From contig CAYVBK010000003.1 in assembly GCA_964449465.1 (NCBI GenBank), forward strand, positions 62,001 through 126,000: a stretch of 64,000 nucleotides of DNA, written 5' to 3'. Shown here piece after piece: positions 42,143 through 51,132 of the stretch. The notes beneath the pieces are model-generated. The model was given only the letters and a program-made list of their open reading frames with translations, was not told the DNA's origin and made no database searches. The position numbers and the translations under genes are program-made. The stretch comes from CAYRXM01 sp964449465. Lineage in GTDB: Bacteria > Chloroflexota > Anaerolineae > JAFGEY01. Positions within the stretch are counted from its first letter, which is position 1, and every line of letters begins with the position of its first letter.

Positions 42143-44758
42143 ATGAAACTGCAAACCTGGTTGCTCTTGCTGGCCGCGCTGGTGATTCTGTCCACGCTGG
42201 CCGGCATCACATTATTAGTCTATCTGCACACCCTACAGACACCGCAGCCTGCCGCCACAGCGACTGTGACGGTGCCACTGTTGGTCACTCCAACGGCCAC
42301 TGTGACATCTGCTGCGGCTGCCTTGCCGACATGGACTGCGACCACTGCCCCTACCGTTGATCCCACGGTGCTGCCACCGCTGGTCACGCCAACATGGACA
42401 CCCACCTCATCGGCAACATCCACCCCAACGCAGACCGAGACGCCAACCCCCACGGTCACATCCACTCAGACCGCCACGCCGACCTTTACGCCCTCGCCGA
42501 CCCTGGTCCCGTCGGACCTTTTGGCAGCGGCTCATCGCGCCAAGCGCAACGGCGATTATCGCCGGGCACAGGCCGAGTTTAGCGCGGCGGCACGGCTACC
42601 TGCCGTCGGGCCAGACGCCGACACGGCCATCGAAGCAGCCTTTCAAGCCGGCGTATGCGCCTTTTTGGACGGCAGCTATGAGCAGGCCGACGACCTGCTG
42701 ACTCGCTTTGTCCAAACCTATTCCCAAGATCATCGCGTCGGCGTGGCCCATTTTTACCTGGCCGAGACACGCCAGGAACGCGGCGACCTGCCATCGGCCA
42801 TCTCACACTATAACGCCTATCTGTCCGCTCAGGACGTTCTGGCCGATCTGGTTTATCGTCAAATTGGCAACCATTATGTCACCTTGGGGCAGTATCAAAC
42901 CGCCATCGAAGCCTATCAGCACGCCCTCGACAAGACCACCGATCTGGGGCAGCAATACGATCTGCGCGAGCAGATCGGCCAGACCTTTTCCACCTGGGGC
43001 CGCTATGACGAGGCCATTACCTGGTTTAGCGGGGTGATCGAGCGTTCGGAGAACGTCTATCGCCTGGCGCGGCTGTGGTACCTGACCGGTCTGGCACACC
43101 GCCTGGCCGGGCGCGAGGCCGACGCGCTTCAGGCTTTTGCCCAGGCCGTCAACGGCGACCCGCGCCCCGGCTATGCCCATGCCGCGCTGGTCGAGTTGGT
43201 GCAGGCCAATGTGCCGGTAAACGAGTATCAACGCGGCCTGATCAATTATCACGCTGGCAGCTATCAGGCCGCCATCGCCGCGTTCGAGCGATACACAGCC
43301 TCGATGCCCGATTACAACGGCGACGCCCACTATTACGCAGCCATGTCCTGGTTCAACACGCAATCATTTGCCGCCGCTATAGACGAATGTCGGCGCATGA
43401 TCGAGCGATTCTCCAGCACCACCCCGCGCTGGGGCGACGCCTGGCTGCTGCAAGCGCGGGCCTGGGCCGCCCAGCAGCAGTGGGAAGATGCAGTGCAGGT
43501 TTACCTGGATTTTGCCCGCGCCAACCCCGAACACACCCTGGCCGGGCAGGCTTTGTGGGACGCCGCTTGGCTGCTAGAGACCAATCAGCAGATGGAACGA
43601 GCTGCCGCGCTGTATGCATCACTGGGCAACACCTACCCCAACCATGCGCAGGCCGGCGCAGCGTGGTTTCGCTCTGGCCTGTGCCGTTATCGGCAGGGGG
43701 ACCGCGCCGGGGCGATCACGGCCTGGCGCGAACTGGCGGCACGCTATCCACAGAGCGATGCCGGCCGGCAGGGACGTTACTGGTTGGGCAAAACCTTGTG
43801 GCTCACCGATGGTGCAAAAGCCGCTCGCGCCGTGCTGAAACCACTGGCCGACGAGGCGCCGCGCGACTATTATGGGCTGCGGGCAGCGCACCTGCTGGCA
43901 CAAAACGGGCGACCGGCCAACTGGATCGCCACACCGGCACGCCTGCGCCTGGTCGGTGACGAGGCCGCCGAAAGGCAAGAAGCAGCAGCCTGGCTGCGCA
44001 CCTGGGCCGGCGCCGCCCAAGACACAGACCCGGCGATCATTTCGCCCAACCTGTCCGGCGACATTCGTTTTCGGCGGGCGGTCGAATTGTTGGGATTAGA
44101 ACGCCGCCCGCAGGCGCGCGACGAATTGGACAGCCTGCGGCGCGACCTGGCCCAATCGCCGGTGCAGCTCTATCAACTGGCCCTGTTCAGCCGCGATGTG
44201 GGCCTGTATGCCGTGTCGCTGCGCGCCAGCCTCAATCTGATCGCTCTGACCCCCGGCTCGGTGCTGACCATGCCGCGCCTGATCCAACGGCTGGCTTTTC
44301 CGGCCTATTTCGACGACCTGATCGTGGCCGAGTCCAACGCCCAACAATTAGATGCGCTGTTGATGTTCGCCCTGGTACGCCAGGAGAGCGTCTTTGACGA
44401 CCAGGTCTACTCGTGGGCCGGAGCCGTGGGGCTGGCGCAGGTCATGCCGTCTACCGGCGAGTGGATTGCCGATATGATGCCCTGGCCGGATTACCGCTCC
44501 GAGTTGCTGCTGCGGCCCTATCTCAACATCAAATTCGGGGTGTGGTTTCTGGCGCGAGTGCTGACGCAAGCCGACAACCATGTGATGGTGGCCCTGGCCG
44601 GGTACAACGGCGGGCCGGCCAACGCCACGCGTTGGGCCGCGCAGGCCAACGGCGATCCCGATCTGTTTGTCGAAGTCATTACTCGCAGCGAACCGCAACT
44701 TTATGTGCGCGAAATCTATCGTCAGTACGAAATGTATGTGCTGTTGTATGGAAAATAA
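42143..44758 (+). CDS. TPR-containing soluble lytic transglycosylase, membrane anchored
   Basis: The enzyme cleaves peptidoglycan glycan strands with formation of anhydromuramic ends. The 871-residue protein has an N-terminal membrane anchor (about 5-30), a long Thr/Pro linker (about 34-125, TPTQTETPTPTVTSTQTATP), a string of TPR-like helical repeats (about 130-700), and a C-terminal SLT domain. That domain shows the catalytic Glu in LVRQESVFDDQVYSWAGAVG, then LAQVMPSTGEW and LAGYNGGPANATRW. It resembles Slt70 with an anchor added. No Shine-Dalgarno is seen. The ABC genes follow after 27 bases. Confidence 0.92.
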   Translation: MKLQTWLLLLAALVILSTLAGITLLVYLHTLQTPQPAATATVTVPLLVTPTATVTSAAAALPTWTATTAPTVDPTVLPPLVTPTWTPTSSATSTPTQTETPTPTVTSTQTATPTFTPSPTLVPSDLLAAAHRAKRNGDYRRAQAEFSAAARLPAVGPDADTAIEAAFQAGVCAFLDGSYEQADDLLTRFVQTYSQDHRVGVAHFYLAETRQERGDLPSAISHYNAYLSAQDVLADLVYRQIGNHYVTLGQYQTAIEAYQHALDKTTDLGQQYDLREQIGQTFSTWGRYDEAITWFSGVIERSENVYRLARLWYLTGLAHRLAGREADALQAFAQAVNGDPRPGYAHAALVELVQANVPVNEYQRGLINYHAGSYQAAIAAFERYTASMPDYNGDAHYYAAMSWFNTQSFAAAIDECRRMIERFSSTTPRWGDAWLLQARAWAAQQQWEDAVQVYLDFARANPEHTLAGQALWDAAWLLETNQQMERAAALYASLGNTYPNHAQAGAAWFRSGLCRYRQGDRAGAITAWRELAARYPQSDAGRQGRYWLGKTLWLTDGAKAARAVLKPLADEAPRDYYGLRAAHLLAQNGRPANWIATPARLRLVGDEAAERQEAAAWLRTWAGAAQDTDPAIISPNLSGDIRFRRAVELLGLERRPQARDELDSLRRDLAQSPVQLYQLALFSRDVGLYAVSLRASLNLIALTPGSVLTMPRLIQRLAFPAYFDDLIVAESNAQQLDALLMFALVRQESVFDDQVYSWAGAVGLAQVMPSTGEWIADMMPWPDYRSELLLRPYLNIKFGVWFLARVLTQADNHVMVALAGYNGGPANATRWAAQANGDPDLFVEVITRSEPQLYVREIYRQYEMYVLLYGK

Positions 44759-44785
44759 ATCAACTATGCAGGAGGAACGTACTTT

Positions 44786-45757
44786 ATGATTGATGTCTCT
44801 GGCCTCTGCAAATCGTATGGCCCGGTGCGGGCATTGCAAGATGTCACCTGCCAGGTCCGGTCGGGTGAAATTGTCGGTTTGTTGGGCCCAAACGGCGCAG
44901 GCAAAACCACCATGATCAAAATTCTGACCGGCTATTTGCAGCCGGATGCCGGCGAGGTGCGGGTGGATGGTCTGGACGTGTTGACGCAGTGCTTGCAGGT
45001 GCAAGAGCGGATCGGCTATTTGCCGGAAAACGCCCCCCTGTACCCCGAAATGTCGGTGCAGGCCTACCTCAAGATGATGGCCCGACTGCGCCACGTCCCG
45101 GCAGAAGAACAGGCGGTGCGGCTGACCGAAGCGATACAGGCCACCGACCTGGCCGATCACCTGACCCGGCCGATCGGCCAGCTCAGCAAGGGCTATCGGC
45201 AGCGCGTGGGGCTGGCGCAGGCCATTTTGCACCGCCCGCGCCTGCTCATCCTCGACGAACCGACCGTCGGCCTGGATCCCACCCAGATCGTCCAGGTGCG
45301 CCACCTGATCCGCCGCCTGGCCCAAAACAGCACCATCCTGCTGTCCACCCACATCCTGTCAGAGGTGGAGGCGGTGTGCGACCGGGTGATCGTGCTGATG
45401 AACGGCCGGGTGCGCGCCGATGCCCGCCTGGCCGATCTGGAAGCGACCGCCGGAGTGCTGTTGCTGCTGCAACATGATGCCCCGCACGCGCTGGACGCTC
45501 TGCGCGCCCTGCCGGATGTGCAAGAGGTGCAAGGGCAGGCTGTAGACGGTGGATACGAGTATCGCATCCGCAGCGCAGGCAGTGCCGATCTGCGCCCGGC
45601 AGTGTATCGGCTGGCGCGAGAACACAACTGGCCGCTGCAAGAACTGCGTCGCGATGTGCGCACGCTGGAAATGATCTTTAATGAACTGGCTACCGCCGCC
45701 GAGACCGATGCAGAGGAGAACGATTCGGACGACGGCGATGCAGGAGGTGAAGAATGA
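44786..45757 (+). CDS. ABC transporter ATP-binding protein, GldA-like
   Basis: The 323-residue ATPase shows Walker A LLGPNGAGKTTMIKILTGYL (about 34), IGYLPENAPLYPEMSVQAYL, the signature LSKGYRQRVGLAQAI, Walker B RLLILDEPTVGLDPTQIVQV and the switch LLSTHILSEVEAVCD. Its C-terminus ends in an acidic tail. It pairs with the fused permease/GldG protein, whose ATG overlaps its stop (ATGA). GldA-type ATPases serve gliding in Bacteroidota but are widespread elsewhere. A clear AGGAGG precedes the ATG. Confidence 0.94.
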   Translation: MIDVSGLCKSYGPVRALQDVTCQVRSGEIVGLLGPNGAGKTTMIKILTGYLQPDAGEVRVDGLDVLTQCLQVQERIGYLPENAPLYPEMSVQAYLKMMARLRHVPAEEQAVRLTEAIQATDLADHLTRPIGQLSKGYRQRVGLAQAILHRPRLLILDEPTVGLDPTQIVQVRHLIRRLAQNSTILLSTHILSEVEAVCDRVIVLMNGRVRADARLADLEATAGVLLLLQHDAPHALDALRALPDVQEVQGQAVDGGYEYRIRSAGSADLRPAVYRLAREHNWPLQELRRDVRTLEMIFNELATAAETDAEENDSDDGDAGGEE

Positions 45758-48672
45758 AATCTTGGTGGGACAAATTGCGCCGTGCCTCAGTTTGGACGCT
45801 GACCGGCAAAGAGCTGGGCGCATATTTTGGCTCGGCCATTGCCCTGATCTTTGTCGGCACCTTTTTGCTGGCGGCGTTGTTTATCTTTTTCCAGATCGAA
45901 ACCTTTTTCATCCGAGGCACCGCCGACGTGCGGCCGCTGTTCAAATGGATGCCTGTTTTGATGATCTTTTTGGTGGCGGCCCTGACCATGCGTCAGTGGA
46001 GCGAGGAGCAACGCAGCGGCACGTTGGAAATTTTGCTCACCCTGCCGGTGCGCCGCGCTGACCTGGTGTTGGGCAAATTTTTGGCCGCGCTGGCCCTGGT
46101 GGGCATGGCCCTGGCGCTGACCCTGTTCTTGCCCATCACGGTGAGCTTTTTGGGCGACCTGGATTGGGGGCCGGTGGTGGGTGGCTATGTGGCCGCCCTG
46201 CTGATGGCCTCGGCCTATATCGCCATCGGTTTGTTTATCTCGTCGCGCACCGACAATCAAATCGTGTCGCTCATCCTCACCGTGCTGGTGTGCGGCGCTT
46301 TTTACCTGGCAGGCGCATCGGTATTCACCAACCTGGTGGGCAACCGGCCGGGCGAAATTCTACGCGCCATCGGCACCGGCAGTCGCTTTGAAAGCATCGA
46401 ACGCGGCGTGATCGATCTGCGCGATTTAATTTACTATGTATCTCTAACCACTCTTTTTCTCGTCCTCAACGTGGTTTCGCTAGACCAAAAACGGTGGAGC
46501 CGCGGGGCGCATACAGCGACCTATCGCTGGAACGCCCTTTTGAGCGTGGCTCTGGTGGGCGCCAACGTGCTGGCCCTGAACACCTGGCTGTTTCCCGTCT
46601 CTGGCATGCGCCTCGATCTGACGGCACAGCAAGAGTACAGCCTCTCACCGACCACGCGCACCCTGTTGGGCAACCTGAACGAGCCCTTGCTGATGCGCGG
46701 CTATTTCAGCGCCAAAACCCACCCCCTGCTGGCTCCGCTGGTGCCGACCATCCGCGACATGATGCGCGAGTACGAAATCGCCGGGCGCGGGCGCATCCAG
46801 ACCGAGATGGTAGACCCGCGCGACAATGAAGAGCTGGAGGCAGAGGCCAACCAGATTTACGGCATCAAACCGGTGCCGTTCCGCGTGGCCGGCCGCTATG
46901 AAGAGTCGGTGATCAATTCGTATTTCAACATCCTGATCCGCTACGGCGACCAATCGGTGGTATTGGGCTTTCAAGATTTGATTGAAGTACAAACCACCAC
47001 CAGTGGTCAGATCGAGGTGCGCCTGCGCAACCTGGAGTATGACCTGACCCGTTCGATCAAAAAGACGGTCTATGGCTTTCAAAGCCTGGATGTGGTTTTT
47101 GCGCGAATTGACAAGCCGATCAAGCTGACCACCTATGTAACGCCCAACGCGCTGCCCGAAGACCTGGCCGGCGTCATCCCGATCATTGAGCAGGTGGGAC
47201 AGGCCATTCAGGCCGAGTCGAACGGCCGTTTTGACTATGTGTTTGTAGACCCCGACGCCGCCGACAGCCCGGTGACGCGCCGGCAGTTGTACGAGACCTA
47301 TGGCTTGCAGCCGATTGCCGTGTCGTTCTTTTCTGCCGACACTTATTACCTGTACATGGTGCTAGAGATCGGCGACAAGGCACAGGTGATCTATCCATCC
47401 TCGCAGATGAGCCAGGCCGACGTGCGCAGCGAGATCGAGGCCGCCCTGCGCCGCTCTACGCCGGGCTTTCTCAAGACGGTGGGATTGTGGACGCCGTCCG
47501 AGGCATCCACACAAGACCCGTTTGGCGGCACCTCGCAGCCCATCGCCACATGGCAACTCTTGCGCGAGCAGTTGAGCCAGAGCTATACCCTGCGCGCCAT
47601 AGATTTGAGCAGTGGCTATGTGCCGGGCGACATTGATGCACTGGTAGTGGTGGCCCCGCAGGGCTTTACCGACAAGGAGCGGTTCGCCATAGACCAGTTT
47701 TTGATGCGTGGCGGCTCGGTGGTGCTGGCGGCGGCCAACTATGTCTTGTCGCCGTACCAATACGGCGGCGGCCTGCAACTGTTGGAAATCGAGGACGGCC
47801 TGACCGATATGCTGGGCAGCTATGGTATCGAAGTGCGCCGCGAACTGGTGATGGACCCGCAAAACGAGCCGTTTCCGGTGCAGGTGCAGCGCCAGGTGGG
47901 CAGCCTGAGCGTGATGGAAATTCAGCAGGTCAATTATCCGTTTTTTGTGGACGTGCGGCGCACCGGCATGTCGTCCGACAGCCCCATTGTCGCCAACCTG
48001 CCGGCGATCACCCTGCACTGGGCCTCGACCGTCAACCTGGACGCGGCCAAAAACCAAAACCGCCAGGTGACGGTGCTGCTGCAATCCAGCAAGCAATCCT
48101 GGGTCACCACCTCGACCAACACACAGCCCGATCAACAGGCTTATCCGCAATACGGGTTCCCGGTCGAGGGTGAACAAGACGCCCGACCGCTGGCTGTCAG
48201 CGTGCAGGGCGTGTTTGAGAGCTTTTTCAAGGGCAAGCCCTCACCGTTGGGTGCCACTCAGCCCGACGCCGCCCCATCGGATGGCGGACAGCCGCCGCTG
48301 GCCGTGGCCGAGTCTTCGCCGGAAACGGCACAGCTGGTGGTGATCGGCAGCTCGGAATTTTTGAATGATACGCTGCTTCAACTATCACAGCGTTTGTCTC
48401 AAGAGCGTTATTTGAACAACTTGCAGTTTATGCAGAACGCCATAGACTGGTCGGTAGAAGACGCCGATCTGCTAGCAATCCGCTCACGTGGCGGCTATGT
48501 GCGCCTGCTGGATTCGCTGGACAACCAACAAAAATCGTTCTGGGAATATCTGAATTATGCCCTGGCCCTGATCGGTGTGGTGGTGATCGGGGTGGTGTGG
48601 AATGTGTGGCGGCGCGAATCGCCGATGCCGCTGGTAAAAGAGGAACACGCGGCAGATGGAGGTGCGGCATGA
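45754..48672 (+). CDS. Fused ABC-2 permease and GldG-type auxiliary protein
   Basis: The 972-residue protein combines two units that are usually separate. Residues about 1-270 are an ABC-2 permease (WTLTGKELGAYFGSAIALIF, MPVLMIFLVAALTMRQWSEE, QRSGTLEILLTLPVR) with six or so helices. A further helix at about 265-285 leads into the ABC_transp_aux (GldG) region, with YSLSPTTRTLLGNLNEPLLM, then DALVVVAPQGFTDKERFAID and FLMRGGSVVLAAANYVLSPY. The last helix lies at about 930-950. The gene is co-translated with its ATPase and with the DUF4340 gene, so the three likely form one complex. Confidence 0.9.
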   Translation: MKSWWDKLRRASVWTLTGKELGAYFGSAIALIFVGTFLLAALFIFFQIETFFIRGTADVRPLFKWMPVLMIFLVAALTMRQWSEEQRSGTLEILLTLPVRRADLVLGKFLAALALVGMALALTLFLPITVSFLGDLDWGPVVGGYVAALLMASAYIAIGLFISSRTDNQIVSLILTVLVCGAFYLAGASVFTNLVGNRPGEILRAIGTGSRFESIERGVIDLRDLIYYVSLTTLFLVLNVVSLDQKRWSRGAHTATYRWNALLSVALVGANVLALNTWLFPVSGMRLDLTAQQEYSLSPTTRTLLGNLNEPLLMRGYFSAKTHPLLAPLVPTIRDMMREYEIAGRGRIQTEMVDPRDNEELEAEANQIYGIKPVPFRVAGRYEESVINSYFNILIRYGDQSVVLGFQDLIEVQTTTSGQIEVRLRNLEYDLTRSIKKTVYGFQSLDVVFARIDKPIKLTTYVTPNALPEDLAGVIPIIEQVGQAIQAESNGRFDYVFVDPDAADSPVTRRQLYETYGLQPIAVSFFSADTYYLYMVLEIGDKAQVIYPSSQMSQADVRSEIEAALRRSTPGFLKTVGLWTPSEASTQDPFGGTSQPIATWQLLREQLSQSYTLRAIDLSSGYVPGDIDALVVVAPQGFTDKERFAIDQFLMRGGSVVLAAANYVLSPYQYGGGLQLLEIEDGLTDMLGSYGIEVRRELVMDPQNEPFPVQVQRQVGSLSVMEIQQVNYPFFVDVRRTGMSSDSPIVANLPAITLHWASTVNLDAAKNQNRQVTVLLQSSKQSWVTTSTNTQPDQQAYPQYGFPVEGEQDARPLAVSVQGVFESFFKGKPSPLGATQPDAAPSDGGQPPLAVAESSPETAQLVVIGSSEFLNDTLLQLSQRLSQERYLNNLQFMQNAIDWSVEDADLLAIRSRGGYVRLLDSLDNQQKSFWEYLNYALALIGVVVIGVVWNVWRRESPMPLVKEEHAADGGAA

Positions 48673-49631
48673 ACAAACTCAACCGAATTTTGGCCGGAGT
48701 GTTGGCCGTTCAACTGGTGGTGCTGGCGGTAGTGCTGTGGCCGCGCCGCCGCACCGAGAGCGGCGGCAAGCCGTTGATCGAGCGCACCGCCGAGGTGACG
48801 CGGATCACCATCCGCGACGCGACAGGCAGCGAGGTGGTTCTGAGCAAGACGGGCGACCAATGGGTGCTGCCGGCTGCCGATGATTACCCCACGCAGGCCG
48901 ACCAGGTGTCGAAATTTCTGGGTCAGATGGAAAAAATAGACCAGGGACGGCTGGTGACCAAGACGGCCGACAGCCACAAGCGCATCAAGGTAGCGGCCAA
49001 CAGCTTTGAGCGGCTGATCACCCTGGAATGGGCCGACGGCACGCAGCATCGCCTGTACCTCGGCACATCGCCCAGCTATGGCGCCGTGCATGTCCGCCTG
49101 GACGATCAACCCGAGGTCTACCTGACCTCGACCCTGTCATCGGCTGATGCAAGTGCGACGGCGGCCAGTTGGGTGGATACGCAATATCTGACCATTCCAC
49201 AAGAGCAAATTGTTGCCCTCAACCTGGAAAACGGCAACGGCCGCTTTGAACTGATCAAAACCGAGGCCGGCACATGGACGATGAATGGCTTGCAGGTCGG
49301 CGAGATGGTCAACGAAAACAATGTCACCTCTTTGCTCGGTCGGGTGGCCAGCATCCGCATGATCGCCCCGCTAGGCAAGCAGGCGCGCCCCGAATATCAA
49401 CTCGATCCGGCGGCGGCGCTGGTTGAGGTGATCACCCGCGACGCCACCGGCATCTCCAAGACCTATCGCCTGCGCGTGGGGGCCAAAAACGAGGCCGATA
49501 GCACATATGTGATCATTTCATCCGAATCGCCCTATTATGTGCGCGTAGCCGAATATGTGGCACAATTGTTCGTTTCGCGCACCCGCGAAGAGCTGATTCA
49601 GCAGCCGCTCACGCCGACGCCGGCGCCATAA
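48669..49631 (+). CDS. DUF4340 exported protein
   Basis: The 320-residue protein has a signal anchor (about 6-22, RILAGVLAVQLVVLAVVLWP) and a repeated DUF4340 pattern (VTRITIRDATGSEVVLSKTG, QWVLPAADDYPTQADQVSKF, then FELIKTEAGTWTMNGL and MVNENNVTSLLGRVASIRM). Such proteins regularly follow GldF/GldG-type ABC genes. The ATG overlaps the stop of the fused permease gene. It ends in a TPTPAP tail. Function is not known beyond the shared operon. Confidence 0.88.
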   Translation: MNKLNRILAGVLAVQLVVLAVVLWPRRRTESGGKPLIERTAEVTRITIRDATGSEVVLSKTGDQWVLPAADDYPTQADQVSKFLGQMEKIDQGRLVTKTADSHKRIKVAANSFERLITLEWADGTQHRLYLGTSPSYGAVHVRLDDQPEVYLTSTLSSADASATAASWVDTQYLTIPQEQIVALNLENGNGRFELIKTEAGTWTMNGLQVGEMVNENNVTSLLGRVASIRMIAPLGKQARPEYQLDPAAALVEVITRDATGISKTYRLRVGAKNEADSTYVIISSESPYYVRVAEYVAQLFVSRTREELIQQPLTPTPAP

Positions 49632-49640
49632 GGAGCAGTC

Positions 49641-50009
49641 ATGTCCGACATTCAAGCCTTTCAAGCCTATCGCCAGAAGATGAACGAAAAAATCCTGGCC
49701 ACAGACCATCTGGGGATCAAACGTTTTTTCAACCTGGACACCATGTGCTATCAAGATGGCGTCCTCGACGCCCGCAGCAAAGAACTGCTGGGGCTGGTGG
49801 CCAGTTGCGTGCTGCGCTGCAACGACTGCATTGACTATCACCTGATCCAATGCGTCAAACTGGGTTGGAGCGACGCCGAACTGATCGACGCTTTGAATGT
49901 AGCCCTGGTGGTAGGCGGTAGCATCTTTATCCCACACATGCGGCATGCCATAGACACCATCGAGCAGTTGCGCCGTTTGGAACAAGAGGGCAACCTGCCC
50001 GATCTGTAG
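49641..50009 (+). CDS. AhpD/carboxymuconolactone-decarboxylase-like protein
   Basis: The 122-residue protein is all-helical and has the CMD/AhpD redox pattern CVLRCNDCIDYHLIQCVKLG, where Cys-x2-Cys and a following His form the disulphide-active site. It starts MSDIQAFQAYRQKMNEKILA, with AAGGAG before the ATG, ten bases after the DUF4340 gene. Members act in peroxide defence or as small decarboxylases; which applies here is open. A strong terminator follows. Confidence 0.88.
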   Translation: MSDIQAFQAYRQKMNEKILATDHLGIKRFFNLDTMCYQDGVLDARSKELLGLVASCVLRCNDCIDYHLIQCVKLGWSDAELIDALNVALVVGGSIFIPHMRHAIDTIEQLRRLEQEGNLPDL

Positions 50010-50026
50010 GCGACACCGCCTGGCAG

Positions 50027-50076
50027 ACCCGCTATGGGCAGTCTACAATGCGCGACTGCTCATAGCGGGTTTTTTG
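50027..50076 (+). terminator. Strong intrinsic terminator after the AhpD-like gene
   Basis: A 17-bp stem (50027-50043 with 50054-50070, one G-T pair) is followed by TTTTTT. It ends the transcript from 42.1 kb on. The hairpin overlaps the last codons and stop of the convergent kinase gene. Confidence 0.9.
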
Positions 50077-51084
50077 ATGTCGCTCGAACACCTGGGCGCG
50101 GGTGGCTGTGCCGGTCACGCCGATCTGTTGGACGGTGATCGAGGCGACCAGGTTGCCCATCAGAGCCGCTTCGGTCGGCGTGGCCCCGCTGCACAAGGCC
50201 GCTACAATGCCGGCCATGGCGCTGTCGCCTGCGCCCACAATGTCAATGGGGCCGCTCATGCGGATGCCCGGCACATGGGTCATACCCTGCTCGTCCAAAA
50301 CCAGCATCCCCTGCTCACCGATGGTCAGAAAAACCGGCCGCCCGTTCTGCGCATGCAGGGCACGCCCGCACGCCTCAGCCATCGCCCGGCTCACCGGCCC
50401 CTGATGATCAGGGTGGACAGACAGAACCGCCTCACGTTCATTGGGCTTGATGAGGAGGTGATGAAATTCGCCGATGCGCGCTCGCGAGTCGGCGGCGATC
50501 ACCTTGTCGGGACAGGCCAGCGCCAGGTCGCTCAGAGCCGCCCGCACCCGGTCGGTGATCACCCCACAGTTGCGCTCTTGCACCTGATCGGCCACGATCA
50601 CGCCATCCACCTGCCCGATCCACGCTTTTAACTGCGCCACAATCTCATTTTCGACCTCGATTGAGAGCATTTGACGATTTTTAATGTCCAGGCGATTCAA
50701 TTCGTGAACGCACCCGTCGGCCTCGCGCATCATCGGCTTGGTATAGGTGGGAGTGCGGCGGGCAGTGGTCTGGATCAACGGCGCTGTATTGACACTCCAC
50801 CGACGCAGGCCGCCCAGCAGTTCATAGCCCATGCCGTCATCGCCAATGACACCCAACGCCGTGACCTGCACATCGAGGGCGCGCAGGTTGGATGTGACTG
50901 TGCCGGCCGCGCCGGGGCTGCTGCGCACATTGACGACCTGATAGGCCTCCAGGCCGGTTTCCAGCGACATTTCACTCAAGGCCCGATCCAGATCGAGATA
51001 CAGGTCCAGAAAAAAATCGCCCACCACCAGAACGTGGATGGACGGAAAACGATCCAGTAGAGATTGCAGACGATGCTCATTCAT
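50032..51084 (-). CDS. PfkB-family kinase, RfaE/HldE N-domain-like
   Basis: The 350-residue protein is a ribokinase-fold sugar kinase. It shows HVLVVGDFFLDLYLDLD, PGAAGTVTSNLRALD and the anion-hole motif DIVGAGDSAMAGIVAAL with the catalytic Asp. The pattern VVGDFFLD and PGAAGTV is closest to heptose 7-phosphate kinases. There is no adenylyltransferase domain and no sign of LPS genes, so heptose use is doubtful. The ATG at 51084 has GGAG six bases upstream; another at 51108 is possible. It follows the DHS-like gene by 48 bases. Confidence 0.85.
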   Translation of the reverse strand: MNEHRLQSLLDRFPSIHVLVVGDFFLDLYLDLDRALSEMSLETGLEAYQVVNVRSSPGAAGTVTSNLRALDVQVTALGVIGDDGMGYELLGGLRRWSVNTAPLIQTTARRTPTYTKPMMREADGCVHELNRLDIKNRQMLSIEVENEIVAQLKAWIGQVDGVIVADQVQERNCGVITDRVRAALSDLALACPDKVIAADSRARIGEFHHLLIKPNEREAVLSVHPDHQGPVSRAMAEACGRALHAQNGRPVFLTIGEQGMLVLDEQGMTHVPGIRMSGPIDIVGAGDSAMAGIVAALCSGATPTEAALMGNLVASITVQQIGVTGTATRAQVFERHQKTRYEQSRIVDCP

Positions 51085-51132
51085 GCCAGACTCCGATGGG
51101 GATTGCATTTTTCATCATCCTGTAAGCGTGGC

